In this document: one piece after another, positions 56,601-64,000 of the stretch | Position numbering within the stretch: position 1 is the stretch's first letter | How the letters are laid out: each line of letters starts with the position of its first letter | Assembly: GCA_950097015.1 (NCBI GenBank) | Contig: CATNEN010000024.1 | Location: 4,636,501 to 4,700,500 of the forward strand | DNA from: Macrostomum hystrix | Lineage: Eukaryota > Platyhelminthes > Macrostomidae | Length of the DNA: 64,000 bases | Direction of reading: 5' to 3' | Notes under the pieces: generated by a model | The model's database searches: none | The model's input: the letters and a program-made list of their open reading frames with translations, nothing else | What the model was told of the DNA's origin: nothing | Made by a program: the position numbers and the translations under genes

Positions 56601-59101
56601 TCCAAATAGCATCTCTAAATGGTTTCACATTTTCTCATCTGTCGTACAGAAAACTGCGTTGCACTCAGTTGCACTTCTTGTTCTGGTTTTTAACTGCTAA
56701 CTATTTTTGGAAGCGCCGAGTATTAGATTGACTACTACGAGTACAAACTGACCGGCCTAAAATTGCTTCTTTGCCAAACGCGCCATTTACCATGAAAGCT
56801 TTTGACAACAAATTCTGTGGCAGTTACAATTTATTTACTTGTAAATTACGAGTATTAAGATGTCGCTTCACAAAGTCACAAGGAACGATTTCCTTTTGAA
56901 AGAAAATCTTCAAAACCAAAAAGTCTCCAAAAAAACTTTTAGTAAGCGGTCTTTGAAAACTTTATTTTAATTAAATAAAGAAATTACGTTATAGTACTTT
57001 AGGTAGATACTACGATGCGCAAAAGCTTCTGGCTGTGCTAACTTATTGATCAGCCTTCTACTTATGTTAATATTTGTTTCAACCCACCGATTCCCTCAAA
57101 TTGAATCTTCAGCGCTGGGACTGGTGTCTTATCTGAGCGTTTGCTTCCTGCGCAGATATCTGTCATGTGAGTACACAATAAGTCATAAATCAATCATCTG
57201 CAAAGAGTTCAAAGCCGAATTGAGGTGCGCCCTAATTGCCCGCCGCCGCAGGGTGCACACCTGGCTACGCGCAGGTGTATTGCAGCGGCGAACACGAGCC
57301 ATGGATGTTTCGCGGCGGTTTAGCTGCCGAATTTCAGCGAATGCTACCACTGGAAGCTGGCCAGGACCTGCTGGTTGGCAAGGCGATCGAGCCGCCACCG
57401 ATTCCTCAGCCGCCGCCTCTGTCCGCTACCAGGGGCTACACTGTGCGGCCTTATTCTGCCGCAGATCGCTCTTCAGTCTACGCAATCTGCGCTTTGACTT
57501 CGCCGATGCGAGTAGCCGGATCGACTGTCGCCACCAACGGCATCGTTGTCGACGACGCCGCGGCTGCGGCATCCGTCGCCGTGTCGGTCGCCGGCTCCGG
57601 TACCGGAGTTGGCATCATGTCGGCGGCTGACGCTGAGCTTTACGGCGACAGGTACGCCGGCCTGCTGCTTGAGCTAAGCAGCGACTACTGCTTCGTCCTG
57701 GAGAGCGAATCCGGGGTCTGCGGCTTCGTCTGCGCCGCCCTGGATGTTGCCAAGCTGCGCGAGCAGGCTGGAGAATTTTTCGGCCTAATGCGACGCCGAC
57801 ATCCCATGCTGCGCAGACGCGGCGGCGGAGGCGGAGGCCCTGCAGGCGGAGTTTCAGCCGCTGGCATTGGCTGCGGCATCGCAGGAGGCAGCGGTGCAGA
57901 GTCTGGGGCAGTTCATCCTGCTGCACAGGTGAGAACTGCAGTGTTGCTTTATAGCACCCTCCAGGGTTGGTGAAGTGTTGCTTTATAGAGGGGTCAGCAA
58001 ACTCCGGCCCCCGGGCCAGATGCGGCCCTCGATGCTTCCAAATCCAGCCCGTTGCCCCTCACAACACATATAGTATCCTGTCTCATCTCTCCCCTGTCTC
58101 ATCTCTCCCCTGTCTCATCTCTCCGCCGTCTCATCTCTCCCCTGTCTCATCTCTCCCCCGTCTCATCTCTCCCCTGTCTAATCTCTCCCCCGTCTCATCT
58201 CTCCCCCGTCTCATCTCTCCCCTGTCTAATCTCTCCCCCGTCTCATCTCTCCCCCGTCTCATCTCTGCACTGTCTCATCTCTCCCGTGTCTCATCTCTGC
58301 ACTGTCTCATCTCTCCCCAGTCTCATCTCTCCCCTGTCTAATCTCTCCCCCGTCTCATCTCTCCCCCGTCTCATCTCTCCCGTCTTCTCTCTCCCCCGTC
58401 TCATCTCTCCCCTGTCTCATCTCTCCCCCGTCTCATCCCTCCCCTGTCTCATCTCTCCCCCGTCTCATCTCTCCCCCGTCTCATCTCTCCCCTGTCACAT
58501 CTCTCCCCTTCTCATAATGTTACAGCTAATGCGGCCCGCTGTCGTCTTTAATGTTCTCTCCGTGGCCCGCACGCTAATAAGTTTTCCGACCCCTGCTTTA
58601 AAGCGTCAGCGGTCAATGAAATAGGCAAAACGTCGCTGAGGCCCACAGTCCCCCTGCAAATAGTATTGTTATTATTCTTGGCAGCCATCTTATTACATAC
58701 TAATCTCATTTTTTTGTTACGGGCCATGTTTTGAAGTCTGCCAGTATGCAAGCTAGACGACCTACTTCATCCCGCAGGCCGCCATCGAATACTTTCACTC
58801 TCAGCAGCCCGAGCCAGGTAGTAATCTATCCGGCCAGGTGCTGTCCCGCTTCCCCTCCGTGGTACATCTGGACGCTCTGCCAGGTGTCTGCAGCACTGAG
58901 CAGGACCTGCTGGCACTCCGGCGCCTCCTTGCATGCTGCTTCGCGGCTCTGAAAACCAATGGCAGTCCCGGTGTGCACTGCCAGCTGGCCACGGACGATG
59001 CCACGGCTGATATTTACAAGCGGCTGGGCTTCCTGGAGCTGTCCTACACAACCGACTCCAGGCTGCCCAGCTCCGTGGTCCTGCTTGGCAGGCCTATCTA
59101 A
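44609..59101 (+). CDS. OGA: Protein O-GlcNAcase (GH84 hexosaminidase), 7 exons, 854 aa
   Basis: Exons 44609-44651, 45975-46124, 46222-46826, 47176-47559, 48155-48536, 57252-57928 and 58778-59101. All phases fit; total 855 codons with stop (human OGA is 916 aa). OGA removes O-linked GlcNAc from Ser/Thr of nuclear and cytosolic proteins. Visible marks: [14 protein letters not shown] at the start; [10 protein letters not shown]; the catalytic Asp pair in [12 protein letters not shown] (Asp120-Asp121 here, Asp174-175 in human); [39 protein letters not shown]. An Ala/Gly/Pro-rich linker follows, then the stalk helices, then the pseudo-acetyltransferase domain ([42 protein letters not shown] at the end). 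Intron 5 is 8.7 kb, mostly satellite. The donor of exon 4 (GTCTGT) is non-consensus. Confidence 0.93.
44652..45974. other. OGA intron 1, very AT-rich
   Basis: 1.3 kb of AT-rich unique sequence with many aataaa/ttttatt runs. No tandem array, unlike introns 4 to 6. Confidence 0.6.
45975..46124 (+). CDS. OGA: OGA exon 2
   Basis: Acceptor ctgcttctag. [36 protein letters not shown], ending in ELYSVEET; donor GTAGGA. This is the first half of the GH84 barrel. Confidence 0.93.
46222..46826 (+). CDS. OGA: OGA exon 3 with the catalytic Asp pair
   Basis: Acceptor caaaactcag; 605 nt; donor GTAAGT. Contains [61 protein letters not shown] and [20 protein letters not shown], nearly colinear with human OGA. 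Confidence 0.95.
46856..47090 (+). mobile_element. tRNA-derived SINE S1 in OGA intron 3
   Basis: Plus orientation: ggttgtagactagtgcttag head, gggggttcgattaccgac (B box), tccactggaacaatttgtgt, cctttagcaagacactt, cagtccattgactgaacag, and a tail ending gcagatgtaatatatta. It is the clearest copy besides 7.2 kb. Confidence 0.85.
47176..47559 (+). CDS. OGA: OGA exon 4, end of catalytic domain and low-complexity linker
   Basis: Acceptor aaaatttcag, phase 0. [14 protein letters not shown], then a basic-Pro stretch ([12 protein letters not shown]) and Val/Gly/Ala repeats ([11 protein letters not shown]), ending in NSLVEPME. The donor GTCTGT is weak. Reading on instead would add VCTCQK and stop at 47578-47580, inside the next repeat's edge. 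Confidence 0.82.
47595..47935. repeat. 26-bp minisatellite (tgtacctgtctgtgccagta)
   Basis: About 12 units of tgtacctgtctgtgccagta + caatca/ctatca/ccatca in OGA intron 4, starting only 35 bp after the exon 4 donor. The unit contains the same gtctgt hexamer as that donor. Confidence 0.95.
48155..48536 (+). CDS. OGA: OGA exon 5, stalk helices
   Basis: Acceptor aaattatctcag. [75 protein letters not shown]; donor GTGAGG in phase 1. Confidence 0.88.
48537..48759. other. Start of OGA intron 5
   Basis: Short unique AT-rich stretch before the satellite. Confidence 0.6.
48760..54828. repeat. 6-kb 21-bp satellite (aatctttagatcccattc) in OGA intron 5
   Basis: About 289 units of aatctttagatcccattc + aat/tat, with variants cttcagatc, gatcacatt, catct/gatct and, toward the right end, tgccattcacacatcttc. 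Higher-order blocks are visible: a block around attaaaaaatcattagatc recurs at 49015 and 49541 (526 bp), and the rare cttcagttcccatt unit recurs at 51358 and 52829. The 7-codon stop-free period gives minus ORFs up to 405 codons that are artefacts. Units decay at the right edge. Confidence 0.98.
54829..55394. other. OGA intron 5 spacer
   Basis: AT-rich unique DNA between two arrays; nothing recognised. Confidence 0.6.
55395..56470. repeat. 32-bp minisatellite (tctgcctgcctgtccaatct)
   Basis: About 33 units of tctgcctgcctgtccaatct + gtctctaattag, second array of OGA intron 5. Variants gcctacc, gtttgcc and taagtag cluster in blocks. CU-rich on the transcribed strand. Confidence 0.96.
56471..57251. 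other. End of OGA intron 5
   Basis: Unique DNA up to acceptor gcccgccgccgcag. No further exon is needed by phase between exons 5 and 6. Confidence 0.6.
57252..57928 (+). CDS. OGA: OGA exon 6, pseudo-acetyltransferase domain
   Basis: Two bases complete Arg, then [57 protein letters not shown], a lineage-specific Ala/Val/Gly insert, [20 protein letters not shown] and [14 protein letters not shown]; then Gly-rich sequence to donor GTGAGA. It keeps frame with exon 7. The vertebrate domain is considered to lack acetyltransferase activity. Confidence 0.88.
58075..58515 (+). repeat. 16-bp minisatellite tctcatctctcccctg (GAGATGAGA family) in OGA intron 6
   Basis: About 27 units of gtctcatctctcccc with ccg/cctg variation. 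It is the reverse-strand form of the arrays in the E-protein introns and therefore CU-rich in the OGA transcript too. The flanks resemble each other: ccggcccccgggccagatgc (58003) and aatgcggcccgctgtcg (58529). Confidence 0.95.
58778..59101 (+). CDS. OGA: OGA exon 7, C-terminus
   Basis: Acceptor cttcatcccgcag, phase 0. [75 protein letters not shown] at 59099-59101. It aligns with the end of human OGA (SLLANGS-type and VILGRSL-type segments). Confidence 0.93.
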   Translation, partial: AAIEYFHSQQPEPGSNLSGQVLSRFPSVVHLDALPGVCSTEQDLLALRRLLACCFAALKTNGSPGVHCQLATDDATADIYKRLGFLELSYTTDSRLPSSVVLLGRPI

Positions 59102-60944
59102 GTCCATTGGTCTAACACTAGTCTGAAATGTGTCTCTTGTCTCATTTCACTTATCTTACTGATTTTCTATATTCTTCACTGCACTCTGTCCATCTTAGTT
59201 TTTCTGTTGCTCAACTCAGTGGATTGTTTAACAGTAGAGAGACCACGCCTTTTCCCCTGGGATAGACCACAGGGTATTTCAAATACGATAGATCCCAAAC
59301 CGAATGACCGATTTTCATGAAAGTGCAACATGTGAATCTAATTTTTCCGTTCTTTATGATGAACCAATTTTCAAAGCCGTCCGGCATCAAGATCGTCGAG
59401 ATATTCAGCGACTCTTGTCGAAGAGCCTGTTGACAAGAACAAGTAACTTTGTTCTGTATAAACTTCTATGGCGAATCCATATTGGTTCAAGAAAGAAAAA
59501 ATAACAATTCGATCAATCCTAATAGTCAACAATGATAAACGACATGTTTTTACATGATGACATTTTGCGAGCCGAAGAAAGATTGTCTAAGATTGTCTGC
59601 TTGTCTAGTCTTAATGCACGCATTAAGTCTTCGATCTACTTATGAGAGTTTCTCTTCAACAGTTTTGCTTTAAAATTTAAATTATAATTTCCGTTTTTTG
59701 TTGTTGCTTTTTCTGCGCTGGTCTATTTAGAAGAGATTGAAAAAATCGTTAATTTAATCGTTAATCGTTAACAGCCAAGTTAGGAATATAATTCAAAGTA
59801 GCTCCCAAAAACGGCCTATTTTCATATAGGCCGTGTGTCCGAAAATGCACAATATAAACTTTGTACTGCTTTGACAAAGTCACTGGCGCCGTTCTTTTGG
59901 CTGAATAAATTTATTTACACTGGCCAACGGCAAGAGAATCAGCCAATCACTGACTGGGGTAGAAAATGGTGGCAGGAGTTACGGGTCAGGCCTAAGCCAA
60001 TCAGCGGTCTTACAGGGTTAGAGAAAATTATGTGGACAAAACCGCGCTAATTGGCGAGCAGCAGTTAATGGAAAATTCAATACACAGTAGTGCTCATTTA
60101 CATGTAAATTGCCATCCACTACGAGACTATACAATACGATAGCTTTGTTTGTTTATTTCTGGAGACCAGTTTATTATTGTAATATTCATTTAGTTCATTC
60201 TGCTACCAGCTTTAGATGGTCGCGAGAAGTTAATTGAGCCTAAAATAACTGTTAATTCTGCCATATTAACACAATTTATCCTGTAATATCCTATATATTC
60301 TATCTTCGGCCTTTTAAACACACGAAAGTATGTCTTGCTCACACACTCTTTAATAATGCCTGAAAGTCAGCATTGTCTTGTTTTGCAACTGGAGGAAAAC
60401 TGTTCGGAAAGTGCTTTCTAATTCAAGTTTCGCCTACCAATTTTTGTTTGGAAGATCCTCTTCTTACACAATTCTTTGAACATGTACGCGGGTCTGCGTA
60501 TGTGTCGAGTGTGTGTGTGTGCATTTTTCTATAATTTATTACTAAGCAAACTGCCAGAAAGTGAATGAAACCTGAAGTAATTTTGTGATGTAGTAATATA
60601 CGATCCTGCTTTTACTGTCACTTCTCTTCCTCTAAAGCTCCGCTGGCTCCTGTCCGACGCCTATTAGTACGACTGCATGTATATTGAGTTTAATCAGAAA
60701 TGATACCTAATCTTGGTCATTTTCCTACTGATTAATTCTCGCTATTCCTGTGTTGTGTACGGCAAAACAAATTTTATGTGCTAACAAATCAATGAAATTA
60801 AAAATACAGCTCTAAAGTCTTGCTTTTTATGCTACAATTGTCAAATGTAAATTAAAGCACTTTTTTCTTTCCTGTTTTGTCTATTTATCAGGCACCACAT
60901 TAGTTTTGAAATACTACTGCCAGCAATACCATTAGGCTTCAATA
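59102..60944. other. OGA 3' flank and spacer
   Basis: An aataaa at about 59904 could serve as a distant poly(A) signal. A plus ORF at 59304-59504 (66 codons) includes PIFKAVRHQDRRDIQRLLSK, which resembles an ankyrin-repeat helix pair. It could be the first exon of another gene or a remnant, but nothing downstream supports it. A short (gt)n lies near 60514. Confidence 0.35.
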
Positions 60945-61338
60945 CCTGCCACCCTACTCACTCACTACCCTGCCACCCTACTCACTCACTACCCTGCCAC
61001 CCTACTCACTCACTACCCTGCCACCCTACTCACTCACTACCCTGCCACCCTACTCACTCACTACCCTGCCACCCTACTCACTCACTACCCTGCCACCCTA
61101 CTCACTCACTACCCTGCCACCCTACTCACTCACTACCCTGCCACCCTACTCACTCACTACCCTGCCACCCTACTCACTCACTACCCTGCCACCCTACTCA
61201 CTCACTACCCTGCCACCCTACTCACTCACTACCCTGCCACCCTACTCACTCACTACCCTGCCACCCTACTCACTCACTACCCTGCCACCCTACTCACCCA
61301 CTACCCTGCCACCCTGCTCACCCACTACCCTACAAGCT
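60945..61338. repeat. 24-bp minisatellite (ctactcactcactaccctgc)
   Basis: About 16 units of ctactcactcactaccctgc + cacc, almost identical until a degenerate right edge. Confidence 0.95.
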
Positions 61339-61927
61339 ACTGTCCTGTCTGCATAATCACCCGCTACCCTGCCACTTTACCAAATGACCAAGTTTTACCA
61401 GATTATTTTTGCCAAAATCTCAAGAATTATGAAAAATTAAGGACTATTTGTACTTTATTTTCCAAGAGCCTAGTATGAGAGATAAGAAATCAGTCTTAGG
61501 GATAAGAAATCAGTTCAAGACTAATTTAATCCCCAGCTTGGCCCGGCCTATTGGCTATTAATTCTGTGCATTTATTATTTAATCGGCCTAGGCCGATTAA
61601 ACATATAGTCTATGGTCACAGTTGCTGTAAACAGTATTATTCTATACTTCTAATGCCTCATGTGTTTCTTAGAGTATGCATTTACTTGTACTTTTAGGAA
61701 TGTTAAAGCATCCGAAATGCCATAGACATCAATAACTGCCGGTGCCAATTCTTGTTCTTAAAATATTGTGCAATTCTATGTCAATACAGTTAAGCAGCTT
61801 ATCTTTTCGTCTAGCCGTCGTCTGGCATGAAAAAAAGTTATTTTCAAGATAAATCAGAAAGATAAAGCACTCAGTGAAACGATACTCAGCATTTAGCCAT
61901 TTGAAAATCACAATTTGAATTGCGACA
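61339..61927. promoter_or_regulatory. Upstream region of the SLC6-like gene
   Basis: AT-rich. Contains an aatcggcctaggccgatt palindrome near 61581. No defined promoter element. A minus ORF at 61729-62034 overlaps the gene start and is treated as a shadow. Confidence 0.4.
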
Positions 61928-63898
61928 ATGACAAACAATGCGATGAAGTTGTTTAGCAGCTTTCCCCTAGCTTCGCAGCGGCCGCACGAGCGCCACTTGA
62001 TCAGCCACTCTGATATCTGGATGGCACTGCTCATGGTGTACTTGCCACCGCTCTATTTCTATAGAAACAACGGCAGCATTATCATCACACTGTTCGCAAA
62101 TCTTAGCTGCTTTCTCTTCATCTCGCTGCCAGTCTACCTTGTAGAGATGCTGATTGGTTCCTTTAGCAATGGGAACCTGCTTCGAGCATACAGCTACAAC
62201 AGATTTGCCAAGATCGTTTTGTGCATCATTGTTTTGCATCAGTTTCAAACCATTCTTGCCGGCACGGCCAACGCCCACAAGATCCTGACATTTTCGCTGA
62301 CATTTTTCCTACAAAATCTGAATCCGCATGTGTCTCTGTGGACTTGCAACAATCCGTGGAATACCGACATGTGCTGTCTACTGCTCAACTCATCTATCGA
62401 AGCCAATGAGGAAAAGAAGGCCATGTGCAGCACTCCATTGGAGGAGTTCTTCAAGCACTATGGCAAAATTTATTACAGCGGAATCTATCAGCCCAGCAGT
62501 AGCACGTACGATGGTGGCCACGCACAGTTCGTCATGTGGCTGTTTCTTGGCGCCTTTCTGCTCATTCTGGTGCAGCCTTCACTGAGCAAGGCTATCCGAA
62601 TTATTACCTACCTGCTCACGATTCCCAGTCTGTTGCTCCTTCTTGCACTATTCGTGAATAGCTTCAGACAGCCGTTGACCACCGCCAAGATTAGCAACCT
62701 AATTACTCGGCGCGATACTTCCAATGATGAATTCAAGTTCACATTCTTCTTGCCAAACGTGTACTATGCGAATCAGATGATGGTCACTGGTGGCTACCTG
62801 GTTGTGCTCCACTGCTGCCGCAAGCCGCATCAGAATAACAAGCAGCTAGTTTCTCTGCTAAAAAAGAACCTCTTGTTTTTAATGGTGGTCACCATAGCTT
62901 ACAAGAGCGCCATCTGCATTCTCCGACACGCCACTATTGGAGTAATCTACTTGACGCGTCAGCGCATGGCAGGTTACATCGGTAACTTCAAGCGCGAGAC
63001 GCATCGCGACCTTTTTGAAGATTCAAAAGATTGGCTTTATCAGACGCTTTTCGACTACACAGAAGTTATTTACTCATTTCGACAAGAATTTAACCACAAG
63101 AGCCCATGGATGATAATCGATGGCGCGTCTTTGCTGCATCCAATCATGATGGCTCTCGGCTTTATTGGTGTGCGTATCGCGATTTACAAAGCTACCCTCG
63201 AGCTAGTGTTTGAGTCGCTTGGCTTTCCAGAGCTGATGTCTGGTCCCTGGCAAATTCTTACCAGGCTCACCTTGCCTCTGAGCGTCATTGCTGTCTGTCT
63301 TGTAGCCGACAGTGACCAACTCCGCGATTTCGTGTTTCCCAAGGAGCCATATGGATTTGCGTTCAGTTCCATTAATGTGGTTCTATTCTTGCTCAGTTTA
63401 TTACATGCATCTATTGTTCAGCAAACTGGACAGCTGGGCCGCTCGCTGCACTGGAAAATGATGGAATTCATTCTGCTTTTCAAGAAGCGCCTTATCGCAC
63501 TTGGAATTTTGTCTGGTGTGCATCTGTTTGGTGCGCAAATTTATAAAAATGTCTTCACAGCTAGTTTCAGGAAGTTATTGGGAAGTAACAAATTAAGCAG
63601 CATCAACGTGTCGACGCCCCTAATTAACCACTTTTTTGATTATAGCGTTGGTGTTTTCGGCTCAAATGCGCTTCGAGTGTTCAGCTTCTCTGGGAACAGT
63701 GCCAACTGGGTGCTAAATGATGTCTTCTATGCGCTAGTTGGGATCTTGTCTCTCATTCTCGGTTTGATGCAGAGCAGTCGTGTACTTAAATTTATCCTGC
63801 CCCTTTGGGACTCGATGTGTGTAATTTACTGGAAGCCAGCTCGCTGCTTCAGGTACTGCATTGAGTTCTATCTTGCTGTGATTTTCGGCAAGAAGTAA
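61928..63898 (+). CDS. Divergent SLC6-like (neurotransmitter:sodium symporter family) transporter, intronless, 656 aa
   Basis: A single open exon from ATG (61928) to TAA (63896-63898). SLC6 marks in order: LPPLYFYRNNGS at residues 40-51, the place of the family's RFPYLCYKNGGG; LPVYLVEMLIGSF (TM2, like GIPLFFLEVALGQF); WTCNNPWNTDMCC from residue 138 (extracellular loop 2); CSTPLEEFF from residue 167; the TM6-TM7 stretch NVYYANQMMVTGGYLVVL. SLC6 carriers move amino acids or transmitters with Na+ and Cl-. Here the GLGNVWR part of TM1, which forms the sodium and substrate site, is missing and TM1 seems shorter, so transport by the usual mechanism is doubtful. A complete 656-codon frame argues that it is still selected. 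The other three long genes in the window are spliced, so a retrocopy origin is possible. Confidence 0.65.
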   Translation: MTNNAMKLFSSFPLASQRPHERHLISHSDIWMALLMVYLPPLYFYRNNGSIIITLFANLSCFLFISLPVYLVEMLIGSFSNGNLLRAYSYNRFAKIVLCIIVLHQFQTILAGTANAHKILTFSLTFFLQNLNPHVSLWTCNNPWNTDMCCLLLNSSIEANEEKKAMCSTPLEEFFKHYGKIYYSGIYQPSSSTYDGGHAQFVMWLFLGAFLLILVQPSLSKAIRIITYLLTIPSLLLLLALFVNSFRQPLTTAKISNLITRRDTSNDEFKFTFFLPNVYYANQMMVTGGYLVVLHCCRKPHQNNKQLVSLLKKNLLFLMVVTIAYKSAICILRHATIGVIYLTRQRMAGYIGNFKRETHRDLFEDSKDWLYQTLFDYTEVIYSFRQEFNHKSPWMIIDGASLLHPIMMALGFIGVRIAIYKATLELVFESLGFPELMSGPWQILTRLTLPLSVIAVCLVADSDQLRDFVFPKEPYGFAFSSINVVLFLLSLLHASIVQQTGQLGRSLHWKMMEFILLFKKRLIALGILSGVHLFGAQIYKNVFTASFRKLLGSNKLSSINVSTPLINHFFDYSVGVFGSNALRVFSFSGNSANWVLNDVFYALVGILSLILGLMQSSRVLKFILPLWDSMCVIYWKPARCFRYCIEFYLAVIFGKK

Positions 63899-64000
63899 CA
63901 ATCGACTATTTGAGCATGGGCTAACAGTTGAAATCAATTTTTATAGTATACGTTTTCACTTGGACTAACACTTGTTCGACTCAATGTTCGTATTTGTGCA
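63899..64000. other. 3' flank of the SLC6-like gene
   Basis: 102 bp only; no poly(A) signal seen before the window ends. Confidence 0.6.

Noticed and set aside
57790-57928. Possible frameshift in OGA exon 6: a second frame reads as a helix-like [19 protein letters not shown]
   Set aside because: The main frame is open to the donor and enters exon 7 in the correct phase. The second frame would leave exon 7 out of frame. GC-rich Ala/Gly sequence often stays open in two frames.

Overview
The window looks like nuclear DNA of an invertebrate animal. It has spliced genes with GT-AG introns for animal protein families (an E-protein bHLH factor, O-GlcNAcase, an SLC22-type and an SLC6-like transporter), tRNA-derived SINEs and a very large minisatellite load. 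I cannot name the phylum. By my rough addition, about 38% of the 64 kb is tandem repeat, in more than twenty arrays with units of about 8 to 36 bp.

Layout. 1-5.3 kb: minisatellites, a probable dead exon split by a retroposon with 13-bp target-site duplications, and one uncertain ORF. 5.4-23.3 kb (minus): a class I bHLH gene (daughterless/TCF3/4/12 type). Eight exons were located, two of which are alternative copies of the helix-loop-helix exon. Nearly every intron holds its own minisatellite. 23.9-36.8 kb: large arrays (16, 19, 17, 36 and 16 bp) with gene-poor spacers. 36.8-38.2 kb: a MITE with TA duplications, a small predicted membrane or secreted protein, and a 36-bp array. 39.5-42.9 kb (minus): a seven-exon SLC22-like transporter. 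44.6-59.1 kb (plus): a complete seven-exon O-GlcNAcase gene, head to head with the transporter, whose intron 5 carries about 6 kb of a 21-bp satellite. 61.9-63.9 kb (plus): an intronless, divergent SLC6-like transporter.

What stands out. (1) The E-protein gene carries two 146-nt helix-loop-helix exons whose phases require exactly one to be used. They start at the same V/L position that separates vertebrate E47 from E12. (2) Each alternative exon is followed by a minisatellite that is CU-rich in the transcript (core GUCUCAUCUCUCCC). Related arrays lie in introns of the SLC22-like and OGA genes, always with the pyrimidine strand as sense. (3) Copies of one variant-marked repeat block are shared between arrays 15 kb apart. 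(4) The SLC6-like protein seems to lack the unwound sodium-site part of TM1 and has no introns.

The genes have unrelated jobs (transcription, solute transport, removal of nuclear and cytoplasmic O-GlcNAc) and no shared pathway is evident. Exon boundaries were set by hand from reading phase, splice sites and family resemblance. No search or transcript evidence was available.
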